Shown here: piece after piece, positions 36,756 through 45,468 of the stretch
Layout of the letters: the number at the start of each line of letters is the position of its first letter
How positions within the stretch are numbered: position 1 is the stretch's first letter
Assembly: GCA_945878865.1 (NCBI GenBank)
Contig: CAMCUD010000014.1
Location: 1-64,000, forward strand
DNA: 64,000 bases
Reading direction: 5' to 3'
Source of the DNA: Bifidobacterium breve
GTDB lineage: Bacteria > Actinomycetota > Thermoleophilia > Solirubrobacterales > Solirubrobacteraceae
Translations under genes and position numbers: made by a program
The notes under the pieces: model-generated
Database searches by the model: none
What the model saw: only the letters and a program-made list of their open reading frames with translations
Told to the model about the DNA's origin: nothing

Positions 36756-37556
36756 CTACGCCGTCGTCGCGGCGACCGCAGTGGCGCCGGGCGCGCCCAT
36801 CGCGTGGTACCCGCCGTCCACGTGCAGGATCTCGCCGGTGATCCCCCGCGCCGCGGGGCCGAGCAGGAAGCACGCGGCCGACGCGACCGGCGCCGGGTCA
36901 AGGACGTCCCAGCCCAAGGGCGCGGACTCCTGCCACGAGTCGGCGAGCGCCTCGAAGCCGGGGATGCCGCCCGCGGCGGCGGTCTGGATCGGACCGGCGC
37001 TGACGAGATTCACCCGCACGCCGTGCGGGCCGAGGTCACGCGCGAGGTAGCGGTTGACCGACTCCAGGCCCGCCTTCGCCACCCCCATCCAGTCGTACAC
37101 CGGCCACGCGACGGACGCGTCGAAGTCGAGGCCGACCACCGCGCCACCGTCCGGCGCATCCGCCAGCAGCGGCAGCAGCGCGACGGCCAGCGCCTTGTAG
37201 CTGAAGGCGCTCGTCTGGAACGCCAGCCCGGCGCTCGCCGAGGGCGTCTCGAGGAACTTGCCGCCGAGCGCGTCCTCCGGTGCGTAGGCGATGGCGTGCA
37301 GCACGCCGTCGAGATGGTCCCAGCGGTCGCGCAGGTCGTCGGCCAGCCGCGCGAGGTCACCCTCGTCGTTGACGTCGAGCTCGAGCACCTCTGGGACGAC
37401 CGGCAGCTGCCTGGCCGCGCGCTCGGTCATCCGGCGGGTGCGGCCGAAGCCGGTCAGGATTACCTGATCTCCTGCCTCCTGCGCCTGGCGGGCGACCTCG
37501 AACGCGATGGAGTGGCGCGTGATGACACCGGTGATCAGCAGCCGCCGCCCGGTCAT
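36756..37556 (-). CDS. fabI: Enoyl-[acyl-carrier-protein] reductase, InhA/FabI type
   Basis: A 266-residue NADH-dependent reductase closest in pattern to mycobacterial InhA: RLLITGVITRHSIAFEVARQ, HAIAYAPEDALGGKFLETPS, SAFSYKALAVALLPLL, VVGLDFDASVAWPVYDWMGV with AKAGLESVNRYLARDLG (Tyr-x6-Lys) and VNLVSAGPIQT. The residue matching InhA Ser94 is Ala (HAIAY). It performs the last step of the elongation cycle and is the final gene of the fab operon, sharing ATGA with the maoC-like gene. Confidence 0.92.
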   Translation of the reverse strand: MTGRRLLITGVITRHSIAFEVARQAQEAGDQVILTGFGRTRRMTERAARQLPVVPEVLELDVNDEGDLARLADDLRDRWDHLDGVLHAIAYAPEDALGGKFLETPSASAGLAFQTSAFSYKALAVALLPLLADAPDGGAVVGLDFDASVAWPVYDWMGVAKAGLESVNRYLARDLGPHGVRVNLVSAGPIQTAAAGGIPGFEALADSWQESAPLGWDVLDPAPVASAACFLLGPAARGITGEILHVDGGYHAMGAPGATAVAATTA

Positions 37557-37999
37557 CGCCACACCACCTCGACCTCCGCGCGGATGATCGTCTTGCCGTC
37601 GCGACCGACGACGTTCCAGCGGCACGTCACGAGACCACCGTCGTCACCGAGTTCGCGCAACTTCACCACCGAGCCCTCGACCCGGATCTCGTCGCCGAGC
37701 TTCACCGGCCGCTTGAAGACGGCGTCGCCGACGCGGCGCAGCGCGACGACCCGTTCAGGATCGAACGGCACCAAGCCGGCCGCCGCGCTGAGCACGAGCA
37801 GCCCGTGGGCGATCTGCTCGCCGAACGCGCTGTCGGCCGCCCACGCCGCGTCGACATGCTGCGGGTGGTGATCCCCCGTCAGCTGGGCGAAGACCATGAC
37901 GTCGGTCTCGGTGACCGCGCGCCACTCCGTGGTGAACGCCAGGCCCTCGGTCAGCGCCGCGAACGGGGCGCTCCAGTCCAGCGTCTCGGCGACGGTCAC
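37553..37999 (-). CDS. MaoC-like hot-dog dehydratase
   Basis: A 148-residue MaoC/HadB-type protein: VTETDVMVFAQLTGDHHPQH (the hydratase D-x4-H motif), AFGEQIAHGLLVLSAAAGL, and KRPVKLGDEIRVEGSVVKLR. In this operon it probably replaces FabZ as the 3-hydroxyacyl-ACP dehydratase, as HadAB does in mycobacteria, although only one hot-dog subunit is present. GTG start overlaps the carboxylase stop; its stop overlaps the fabI start. Confidence 0.87.
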   Translation of the reverse strand: MTVAETLDWSAPFAALTEGLAFTTEWRAVTETDVMVFAQLTGDHHPQHVDAAWAADSAFGEQIAHGLLVLSAAAGLVPFDPERVVALRRVGDAVFKRPVKLGDEIRVEGSVVKLRELGDDGGLVTCRWNVVGRDGKTIIRAEVEVVWR

Positions 38000-39450
38000 A
38001 GAGGGCCGTTCCTGGCGATCGCCGTCTCGCGGACCGCGCCGTCGAACCCGTCGAGCACCCCGGCGATCCGCTCCCGCGTCGTCGACGGAGGGATGACCTC
38101 GTCGACGTGGCCGAGACTCGCGGCGACCTTCGCGCCGAGCTGCTCGTCCTCGTAGCCCTTCGCCAGCGCCATACGGGCGGCCTCGGGATCGTCCGCGGCG
38201 GCGATCTCGCGGCGGTGCGTGATGCCGACCGCCTGGGGCGCGCCCATGACGCCGAGCGTCGCCTGCGGCCAGGCGAACACCGCGTCCGCGCCGAGCGCCC
38301 GGCTGTTCATCGCGATGAGCGCGCCGCCGAACGCCTTGCGCAGCACGACCGTCACGGTCGGGACGGTCGCCGCGGCGAACGCGTGGACGAGCTTCGCCCC
38401 GTGCCGGATCACGCCGCCCTGCTCCTGGCGCGTGCCCGGCAGGAAGCCGGGCGTGTCGACGAGGACGACGATCGGCACGCCGAAGCGGTCGCACGTCTGC
38501 ACGAAGCGCGCGGCCTTCTGCGACGCCTCCGCATCGAGGACGCCGCCGATATGCCGCGGCTGGTTGGCGACCACGCCGACGCTGTGGCCCTCGATCCGCG
38601 TGAAGCCGCAGACGACGTTGCGCGCCCAGCCGGCATGCACCTCCAGCAGCTCACCGCCGTCGGAGATGTCGCGGATGACCTGGCGCACGTCGTAGACCTT
38701 GCGCCCCTCGGCGGGGACGGTGCGATCAGGCCGGTCCGACGGCGGCGGGATCGGGACCGTGCGCTCGGGCGTGCCGCCCGCCCGGGACGGGAGATACGTG
38801 AGCAGGTCGCGCGCCAGCAGCGCGCCATCCACCTCGTTGCCGACGACGAAGTGCGCGACGCCGGACTGGCGGCCGTGCACCCGCGGGCCGCCGAGTCCGG
38901 CGAAGTCCACGTCCTCGCCCATGACCTCCCGCACCACCGAGGGGCCGGTGAGGAACATGCTCGCGCGCTCCGTCATCACGACGAAGTCCGTCAGCGCAGG
39001 CGCGTAGGAACCGCCGCCCGCCGCCGCGCCGCACACGACGCTGATCTGCGGCACGCGGCCGGAGAGCTGCACGTGCGCGGCGAAAATCCGGCCGTAGCCC
39101 GCGAGCGCGTCGACGCCCTCCTGCAGGCGTGCGCCCGCCGACTCGATGAAGCCGACGAACGGCACCCCGGCGCGATCGGCGTGGCGCGCGGCCGCGACGA
39201 TGCTCTCGGCGTGCTGCACACCGAGCGAGCCGCCGCGGAAGGCGCCGTCCTCGGCGAACACCGCGACCGGCCGGCCGTGCACGCGGCCGCTGCCGGCGAC
39301 CACGCCGTCGCCGTCTTCGGCCTTGTCCGCCAGCCACGGGGAGCGCACCGCGCTGCGGATGCGCTGGACGGAGCCGGGGTCGCAGAGCGCGGCGAGCCGC
39401 TCGTCGGCGGTCAGCCGTTCGTCGGCGCGATCGACGAGCGCGAGCGTCAT
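37996..39450 (-). CDS. Acyl-CoA/acetyl-CoA carboxylase carboxyltransferase subunit (AccD/PccB-like)
   Basis: A 484-residue carboxyltransferase with both crotonase-like halves: FIESAGARLQEGVDALAGYG, ISVVCGAAAGGGSYAPALTD (oxyanion loop), then IVVLVDTPGFLPGTRQEQGG, VTVVLRKAFGGALIAMNSRA and FAWPQATLGVMGAPQAVGI. It should make malonyl-CoA (or methylmalonyl-CoA) for the neighbouring fab genes. The biotin carboxylase/carrier subunit is not in the window. It lies between fabF and the maoC-like gene with four-base overlaps on both sides. Confidence 0.9.
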   Translation of the reverse strand: MTLALVDRADERLTADERLAALCDPGSVQRIRSAVRSPWLADKAEDGDGVVAGSGRVHGRPVAVFAEDGAFRGGSLGVQHAESIVAAARHADRAGVPFVGFIESAGARLQEGVDALAGYGRIFAAHVQLSGRVPQISVVCGAAAGGGSYAPALTDFVVMTERASMFLTGPSVVREVMGEDVDFAGLGGPRVHGRQSGVAHFVVGNEVDGALLARDLLTYLPSRAGGTPERTVPIPPPSDRPDRTVPAEGRKVYDVRQVIRDISDGGELLEVHAGWARNVVCGFTRIEGHSVGVVANQPRHIGGVLDAEASQKAARFVQTCDRFGVPIVVLVDTPGFLPGTRQEQGGVIRHGAKLVHAFAAATVPTVTVVLRKAFGGALIAMNSRALGADAVFAWPQATLGVMGAPQAVGITHRREIAAADDPEAARMALAKGYEDEQLGAKVAASLGHVDEVIPPSTTRERIAGVLDGFDGAVRETAIARNGPL

Positions 39451-40637
39451 GCCGTTTCCAGAACCAGCACCGCGTTGTGGCCACCGAACCCGAACGAGTT
39501 GGAGATCCCCACGGCGCGCTCGCTGCCGTCGATCGCCAGGGGGCGCGCGGCGCCCGGGACGTAGTCGAGGTCGAGGCCCTCGTCGCGGACCTCCCAGCCG
39601 AGGGTCGGCGGGGCGACCCGCTCGCGCAGCGCCAGCAGGGTTGCGACCGCCTCGACCGCGCCCGCCGCGCCGAGCAGATGCCCGATCGCCGACTTCGTCG
39701 AGGAGACCGGCACCTCGGCCGCGTGCGCGCCGAGCGCCGCCTTGATCGCGTTCGTCTCCGCCGCGTCGTTCTGCGGGGTCGACGTCCCGTGCGCGTTGAC
39801 GTAGTCGACCTCCTCAGGCGCGCGCTGCGCGTCGGCGAGCGCGGCGAGAATCGCGTCCGCCGCACCCGAGCCGTCCTCCCGCGGGGACGTCAGGTGGTAG
39901 GCGTCCGCCGTCGCGCCGTAGCCGCTCAGCACGCCGAGGATCTCCGCGCCCCGCGCCTCGGCGTGCTCGCGGTCTTCGAGGACGAGGACCCCCGCCCCCT
40001 CACCCATGACAAACCCGTTGCGGCGCGCGTCGAACGGCCGCGACTCACCCGTCGGCGACGTGGCGTCGAGCGCCGCGAACGCGGCCTTGGCGAACGGCGT
40101 GAGCGACGCCTCCGCGCCACCGGTGATCACGACGTCGGCATCGCCGCAGCGGATCGTGCGCGCTGCCGCGCCGATCGCGTGCGCCCCCGCGGCGCACGCG
40201 CTGACGACGCCGAAGACCGGGCCGCGCACGTCGTGGCGCATCGCGATCGCGGCCGGCGCCGCGTTGCTCATCATCAGCGGGATCGACAGCGGCGGGACCC
40301 GATCGGGGCCCTGCTCGCCCAGCGTCGTGTGCGCGCTCTCCAGCGTCTGGATCCCGCCGATGCCGGTACCGACGATGCAGCCGACGCGCGCGCCGTCGAC
40401 GTCGCCGAGCCGCGCCTGCGCGATCGCCTCCTCGCCGGCGGCGATCGCCAGCTGGGTGAAGCGGTCGGCGCGCCGCGCCTCCTTCGCCGAGAGGACGTCG
40501 CGCGGGTCGAACTCCGCGCACGGCGCCTCGCCGTCGCGGATCCCGGCGTTGCCCGCGATCCATTCGCGCAGCAGCGCATCGGCGCCCACGCCCAGCGGCG
40601 TGACCGCGCCGACCCCGGTGACGACGACCTCGGACAT
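39447..40637 (-). CDS. fabF: 3-oxoacyl-[acyl-carrier-protein] synthase II FabF
   Basis: A 396-residue condensing enzyme with the Cys-His-His triad: Cys at about 148 in FGVVSACAAGAHAIG, VNAHGTSTPQND, and STKSAIGHLLGAAGAVEA. NSFGFGGHNAVLVLE closes the protein. It elongates acyl-ACP with malonyl-ACP supplied by the carboxylase and FabD encoded beside it. Start MSEVVVTGVGAVTP at 40637, four bases after acpP. Confidence 0.95.
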   Translation of the reverse strand: MSEVVVTGVGAVTPLGVGADALLREWIAGNAGIRDGEAPCAEFDPRDVLSAKEARRADRFTQLAIAAGEEAIAQARLGDVDGARVGCIVGTGIGGIQTLESAHTTLGEQGPDRVPPLSIPLMMSNAAPAAIAMRHDVRGPVFGVVSACAAGAHAIGAAARTIRCGDADVVITGGAEASLTPFAKAAFAALDATSPTGESRPFDARRNGFVMGEGAGVLVLEDREHAEARGAEILGVLSGYGATADAYHLTSPREDGSGAADAILAALADAQRAPEEVDYVNAHGTSTPQNDAAETNAIKAALGAHAAEVPVSSTKSAIGHLLGAAGAVEAVATLLALRERVAPPTLGWEVRDEGLDLDYVPGAARPLAIDGSERAVGISNSFGFGGHNAVLVLETA

Positions 40638-40641
40638 CGTG

Positions 40642-40884
40642 CTACGCCACCCGGGCGGCGATGAGGTCGACGACGTCGCCGACGATCTTGACGTCCTTGA
40701 GGTCCTTGCCCTCGAGGCGGACCCCGAGCTCCTCGTCGATGATCTGCGCGAACTCGGCGAGGTCGAGCGAGTCGACGTCGAGCTCCTCGAGCGTCGCCTC
40801 GCGGGTGATGTCGGCCTCGACGCCGAGCGCCTCCAGGGCCTCGAAGACCTTCTGCTCGACGGTGGTGGTGTCAACGGTGCTCAT
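40642..40884 (-). CDS. acpP: Acyl carrier protein
   Basis: An 80-residue acidic helical protein with the phosphopantetheine attachment motif LDVDSLDLAEFAQIIDEELG (Ser in DSLD). It carries growing acyl chains for the operon's enzymes. It sits between fabH and fabF, the usual place for a dedicated fatty-acid ACP. Confidence 0.95.
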   Translation of the reverse strand: MSTVDTTTVEQKVFEALEALGVEADITREATLEELDVDSLDLAEFAQIIDEELGVRLEGKDLKDVKIVGDVVDLIAARVA

Positions 40885-40906
40885 GGGTTCTCTCTCTGTG
40901 TGGTGG

Positions 40907-41908
40907 TCACCAGGTCACGACGCCCGCGCCCCACGTGAACCCGGAGCCGACGGCTCCGAGCAGCACGCGGGATCCGGGCCGCAGCCGGCCGTCGCGTCGG
41001 GCGGCGGCGAGGGCGAGCGGAAGGCTTGCCGCGGACGTGTTGCCGGCGTGCGCGATCGCGTCGACGACCCGGTCGCCGTCGATGCCCAGGCGCTCGGCGA
41101 TCCCCGCGAGGATCCGGCGGTTGGCCTGGTGGTAGACGAAGAGGTCGATGTCGTCGAGCGCCAGGCCGCCGCGCGCGACGATCTCGGCGGTCGCGGCGCT
41201 GAGGTTGTTGACGGCGCCGAGGAACGTGCCGTGCCCGTCCATCGCGATCGGCCCTTGGTGGCCGGGGATCCCGACGAGCCGGCCCTGGTCGCCGTCGCTG
41301 CGCACGAGGACCGGCCCGATCGCGCCGTCGCCCGTGCTGCGCCCGATGACGATCGCGCCGGCGCCGTCGCCGAACAGCGCGGCCGTGACCGGGTCGTCGT
41401 GGTCGAGGAACCGTGAAAGGGCGTCGGCGCCCAGCAGCAGGATCCGCTCGGCGCGGCCGGTCTCGATCATCGCCGCGGCCATCGGCAGCGCGGCGACGAA
41501 GCCGGCGCACGCGGCGCCCACGTCGCAGGCGCCCGCGTTGACCGCCCCGATGCGCGCGGCGACCTGCGGCGCGAGGTTCGGGAGCAGGTCGTCGCCCTGC
41601 GTGGTGGCGGCGAGAACCACGTCGATCTCCGCCGCCGCGACACCGGCGTCGACGAGGGCGTCCTGCGCGGCGCGCGCCGCCAGGTCGGTCATCGTCTCAT
41701 CGGGCTGCAGGTGCCGGCGCGTCTCGATGCCCGTGCGGCGTTCGATCCAGCCGGACGCCTTGCCGATCCGCGCAGCGACCGTGTCGCTCTCGACGACCGT
41801 CGGCGGGAGGGCGGAGCCGAGCCCGAGCACCGCCGCCGTTCCTGTCCAGGCCGCCGGTGGTTCGGCGGCAACGGCGACGGTGCCCGTCTCGCTAGACGAT
41901 GGCGGCAT
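40907..41908 (-). CDS. fabH: 3-oxoacyl-[acyl-carrier-protein] synthase III FabH
   Basis: A 333-residue initiating condensing enzyme: GKASGWIERRTGIETRRHLQ, ACDVGAACAGFVAALPMAAA (active-site Cys), LFVYHQANRRILAGIAERLG (His) and AHAGNTSAASLPLALA (Asn). An N-terminal extension of about 20 residues (MPPSSSETGTVAVAAEPPAA) precedes the fold; a start nearer the core is possible. The start overlaps the end of fabD by 17 bases. Confidence 0.94.
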   Translation of the reverse strand: MPPSSSETGTVAVAAEPPAAWTGTAAVLGLGSALPPTVVESDTVAARIGKASGWIERRTGIETRRHLQPDETMTDLAARAAQDALVDAGVAAAEIDVVLAATTQGDDLLPNLAPQVAARIGAVNAGACDVGAACAGFVAALPMAAAMIETGRAERILLLGADALSRFLDHDDPVTAALFGDGAGAIVIGRSTGDGAIGPVLVRSDGDQGRLVGIPGHQGPIAMDGHGTFLGAVNNLSAATAEIVARGGLALDDIDLFVYHQANRRILAGIAERLGIDGDRVVDAIAHAGNTSAASLPLALAAARRDGRLRPGSRVLLGAVGSGFTWGAGVVTW

Positions 41909-42734
41909 CGCCCACCTCCACGACCTCGGCGTGCGGGAGCACCTGGCGCACGAGCCCAGACATCACGTCGCCAGGCCCCACGTCGAGGAACCGGCGCGCG
42001 CCACGGGCGTCGAGGATGTCCAGCACCTCGCGCCAGCGCACCGGCGATGTGACGGCTTCCGGGAGTTGGCCGCGCACGTCGTGGAAGTTGCGGGCGGTCG
42101 CGCAGCACAGCACCGGGGCGGTCGGCGCGCTGACCTGAATGTCGGCGACGACCTCGCGCAGGCGGCGCGCGGCGTCGTCCATCAGCGGGGAGTGAAACGC
42201 GCCGGCGACATCGAGGCGCCGGGCCTTGATCCCGCGCGCCTTGGCGGCGGGCCGTACCCCGGCGATCGCCTCCTCCGGGCCGGAGAGGACGACCTGCGTC
42301 GGGCTGTTGTCGTTGGCGACGACCGTGCCCGTGAACCGGGCGAGCTCCTCCGCCTCCTGCGCGCCGGCGCGGACGACGACCATGCCGCCGGCCTGCGCCT
42401 CGCCCATGAGGCGCCCGCGTTCGACGACGAGCCGCAGCCCGTCCTCGGGACGCAACGCGCCGGCGGCGGTCAGCGCGGAGATCTCGCCGAGGGAATGGCC
42501 GGCGAAGGCGAGCGGCTCGACCTGGTCGCGCAGCGTCGTCCACCGCGCGATGCTGGCGAGGAAGATGGCCGGCTGCGCGAAGCGCGTGCTCTCGCCGGCC
42601 CGGGGGAAGGGATCTTCCCCGACCAGGTCGATGCACAATTCGAGCAGGGAGGGGGCATGATGCTCGACGTGATCACGCGCGTCGGCGTCGTGACTGCCCT
42701 GGCCGGGGAAGAGGATCGCGGTCTCTGCGCTCAC
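41892..42734 (-). CDS. fabD: Malonyl-CoA:ACP transacylase FabD
   Basis: A 280-residue acyltransferase: ILFPGQGSHD, FAGHSLGEISALTAAGAL (nucleophile Ser at about 81), MVVVRAGAQ, VANDNSPTQVVLSGP, and VAGAFHSPLMDDAARRL (catalytic His). It loads malonate onto ACP. GTG start. It heads the seven-gene fab operon, preceded by TAGCGT (42744-42749) about nine bases upstream, which would give a nearly leaderless mRNA. Confidence 0.94.
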   Translation of the reverse strand: MSAETAILFPGQGSHDADARDHVEHHAPSLLELCIDLVGEDPFPRAGESTRFAQPAIFLASIARWTTLRDQVEPLAFAGHSLGEISALTAAGALRPEDGLRLVVERGRLMGEAQAGGMVVVRAGAQEAEELARFTGTVVANDNSPTQVVLSGPEEAIAGVRPAAKARGIKARRLDVAGAFHSPLMDDAARRLREVVADIQVSAPTAPVLCCATARNFHDVRGQLPEAVTSPVRWREVLDILDARGARRFLDVGPGDVMSGLVRQVLPHAEVVEVGDAAIV

Positions 42735-42785
42735 AGTGCGGCGACGCTAGGTGCGCGCCGCCGCCTTCGCCCGGCTTGACGGTGT

Positions 42786-42811
42786 GTCCGCCCCCCGTGT
42801 GGGGGGCGGAC
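42786..42811 (-). terminator. Hairpin after the chemoreceptor gene
   Basis: Perfect 11-base arms (GTCCGCCCCCC and complement, 42786-42796 and 42801-42811) with loop GTGT, 22 bases after the chemoreceptor stop and upstream of fabD. It probably insulates the fab operon from chemoreceptor transcripts. Confidence 0.65.
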
Positions 42812-42832
42812 CGCCGACGAGTGGGGGGTGCG

Positions 42833-44722
42833 TCAGTCCTGCGGGTGCTCGTCGGCGACGAGCTCCGTCTCGGCCTCGACCGCGACGGCGACCGCCGCAT
42901 GCTCGAGGGAGAACCGGCCGACGAGCTCCTGGAGCTCGGACGCGGTGTGGGCGAGGGTCTGCGCCGACGCGCTGATCTCCTGCGTGGAGGCCGACGTCTG
43001 CTCAGTCGACGCGGACACCTGCTGCGTCGACGCCGACGTCTCCTCGGCGACCGCGGCGACGGAGTTGATCTCCGAGCCGATGCGCGACGAGGTGGCCGAC
43101 AGCTGCTGCGCGGCGGCCGCGATCTGGCCGATACGGTCTCCGACCTCCTGGACGTGGCGGTTGATCTCGCCGAACGCCGCCCGGGCCTCCTCGACCGTCT
43201 GCGCGGACTCGCTGCTGCGCGTGCCGCCGGCCTCGACGACGTCGACGGCGCGACGCGTCTCGTGCTGGATCTCGCCGATCAGCGAGCTGATCGACGCCGC
43301 CGCCTGCTGCGACTCCTCGGCGAGCTTGCGGACTTCGTCGGCGACGACGGCGAAGCCGCGGCCCTGCTCGCCGGCGCGGGCGGCCTCGATCGCGGCGTTG
43401 AGCGCGAGGAGGTTCGTCTGCTCGGCGATGGTCGTGATGGTGTCGACGATGCCGCCGATCTGCTCGGACTTGGAACCGAGCTCGCGGATGGCGTCGGTGG
43501 CCTCCGACGACGCCTCGCGGACGGCCGCCATGGCGTCCGTCGCCTGACCGACCGCGTCGGCGCCCTTCTGGGCGACGTCACGCGCGGCCTCCGCGGCGTG
43601 CGCGGTCTCCTCGGCGGCGTTGGCCGACGCCTTCGTCGCCTCGACCATCTCCTCGGTCATCTGGCGCGCGCCCTCGACGGCCTGGACCTGGCGCTCGGCG
43701 CCCATCGCGACCTCGCCGACGGCGGAAGCGATCTCGCCCACCGCGCGGCCGGCCTCGCCGGACGTCGTCGCCATGTTCTGTGATGCCATGGACAGCGTCT
43801 GCGCGCTCTCCGTCACGCGGCCGATGAGGTCCGACAGCGACGCCAGCGACGCGTTGTAGCTCTCCACCGAGCGACGGGTGTCCTCGGTGACCTCGTTGAC
43901 GGCCTTGGCGATGTCGCCGATCTCGTCGTGCGAGATCTTGGTGATCGGCTCGGTGACCGCGTTCGCCCGCTCCGTGAGGTCGCCCTCGGCGATCGCCTCC
44001 AGGCCCCGCCGCAGCGACGCGGTGTCGTGCTCCTGCAGCGAGGAGAGGCGCTCGCGGATCGCCGACACGCCGCGGCGGATCGATGCGCTGAGGATCAGCG
44101 CGCCGGCGATGCCGAACAGGATCGCCAGCAACAGCGTGCCGAGCACGACCTTGCGGCTCGACGTGTAGACGGCGGCGATGTCGTCGGACGCGTCGTTGGC
44201 GTACGCGTCACCGTCCTTCGTGAACTTCGCCGCGCTGGCGTTCAGGCGCGTGAGCGCGTCGTTGATCTGCGTCTCGAGCTTCTTGGAGATCGGGGAGCCG
44301 GCGGGCGTCTTCAGGATCGCCGCCAGCGCCGCCGAGTAGTCCTCGGCCGCCGTGCTGATCTGCTTGGCCGTGCCCTGCATGGACGCCGGCGCCTGGGCCA
44401 GATCGGGCAGCGCGGCCTTGATGCGCTTCTGATCCGCGGTGATCGACGGGACGATCGCCTTGCCCTGCGGGGTCTTGCCGGCCTCGACGGGACCGAGCTG
44501 GGCGACGAGCAGGTTGTACGTGGCCCCCTGGAGAGCCATGTCCTTGGCAGCGGTCTGGATGGTGCTCGACGCGACGACGGGCTCATACCCGCGCTGGTAG
44601 AGGGCGTCGCCCTTGTCGCGGACGTCACCGAGGCGGACGATCGCCACCGCGGCGATCACCGCGCTGAAAGCAACAAGAAGGAGCGCGCCGCCAAGCAGCT
44701 TGGCGCGGATGGAAAGGCGCAT
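42833..44722 (-). CDS. Methyl-accepting chemotaxis protein
   Basis: A 629-residue receptor: N-terminal membrane helix (about 9-30), a periplasmic four-helix-bundle type sensor (about 31-190), second helix ([20 protein letters not shown]), HAMP region, and a long signalling coiled coil with the hairpin tip [20 protein letters not shown] followed by [19 protein letters not shown] repetitive Ser/Thr/Gln/Glu stretch ([20 protein letters not shown]) resembles methylation-region sequence. No other chemotaxis gene is in the window. It faces the same way as the two-component genes upstream. Confidence 0.93.
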   Translation of the reverse strand: MRLSIRAKLLGGALLLVAFSAVIAAVAIVRLGDVRDKGDALYQRGYEPVVASSTIQTAAKDMALQGATYNLLVAQLGPVEAGKTPQGKAIVPSITADQKRIKAALPDLAQAPASMQGTAKQISTAAEDYSAALAAILKTPAGSPISKKLETQINDALTRLNASAAKFTKDGDAYANDASDDIAAVYTSSRKVVLGTLLLAILFGIAGALILSASIRRGVSAIRERLSSLQEHDTASLRRGLEAIAEGDLTERANAVTEPITKISHDEIGDIAKAVNEVTEDTRRSVESYNASLASLSDLIGRVTESAQTLSMASQNMATTSGEAGRAVGEIASAVGEVAMGAERQVQAVEGARQMTEEMVEATKASANAAEETAHAAEAARDVAQKGADAVGQATDAMAAVREASSEATDAIRELGSKSEQIGGIVDTITTIAEQTNLLALNAAIEAARAGEQGRGFAVVADEVRKLAEESQQAAASISSLIGEIQHETRRAVDVVEAGGTRSSESAQTVEEARAAFGEINRHVQEVGDRIGQIAAAAQQLSATSSRIGSEINSVAAVAEETSASTQQVSASTEQTSASTQEISASAQTLAHTASELQELVGRFSLEHAAVAVAVEAETELVADEHPQD

Positions 44723-44856
44723 ACGGGAGTGGACCTCAGGAAGTCGAGACGGATGGAGTTATCGACTGGGTTGTCGGCACCACCGGGTGAAGGTGAAGCG
44801 GACATGCTGTCCACCCCTCCCATGTCCACGCGTCCCTCCCCGGTACCGGGGACCTG

Positions 44857-45468
44857 CTAGTCGACGAGTCCGAGCCGCTGCGCGCGCTGCACCGCTTCGG
44901 CCCGGTTGCGCACCTCGAGCTTGCGATAGAGCGCGCTCGTGTGCTCCTTGATCGTGTGCGGCGAGAGGTGCAGCCGCTCGGCGATCTCCCGGTTCGTCGC
45001 GCCTGAGCCCAGCAGCTCGAGCACCTCGCGCTCGCGGGCGCTGAGCCCGGCGGCGCGCCCGGCGCTCTCGTCCTGGGGCGGGAAGACCGTGTGGCCGAGG
45101 CCGACCATCCGCACCGCCCGCGCGATGTCCGCGGCCGGGAGGTCCTTCGACACGAATCCGGCCGCACCGGCGGCCTTCGCGGCGGTCGGGGAGATCCGCC
45201 CGGCGCCGGAGACGAGCAGGACCCGCACGCCGCCCCACGCCTCGCGCAGCCGCTCGCAGATCTCGGCGCCGGACTCCTCGCCGAGGAAGAGGTCCACGAC
45301 CGCGACGTCGGGCTCGTAGCGCTTGGTCAGCGTCAGCGCCTCGGCGGAGCTGCGCGCGCTCAGGCAGCGCTCGACCCACGGCTGGCGCCCGAGCATGAGG
45401 CGAAAGCCCCAGTGCACGACGTCGTGGTCGTCGACGACGAGGACGCTGAGCCGGCGATCCTCAGCCAT
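44857..45468 (-). CDS. NarL/LuxR-family response regulator
   Basis: A 203-residue protein: receiver with DD at 13-14, Asp at about 59 in VAVVDLFLGEES and Lys in GFVSKDLPAADIA; output domain GLSAREREVLELLGSGATNR with EIAERLHLSPHTIKEHTSAL, a full LuxR helix-turn-helix. Its start overlaps the end of the GAF kinase by eight bases, so it is the kinase's partner. A GC palindrome (44838-44851) lies just after the stop. Confidence 0.92.
   Translation of the reverse strand: MAEDRRLSVLVVDDHDVVHWGFRLMLGRQPWVERCLSARSSAEALTLTKRYEPDVAVVDLFLGEESGAEICERLREAWGGVRVLLVSGAGRISPTAAKAAGAAGFVSKDLPAADIARAVRMVGLGHTVFPPQDESAGRAAGLSAREREVLELLGSGATNREIAERLHLSPHTIKEHTSALYRKLEVRNRAEAVQRAQRLGLVD

Noticed and set aside
36756-42734. 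Polyketide or polyunsaturated lipid biosynthesis cluster
   Set aside because: Each gene is a discrete FAS-II enzyme with ordinary length; there is no chain-length factor, cyclase or multidomain synthase.
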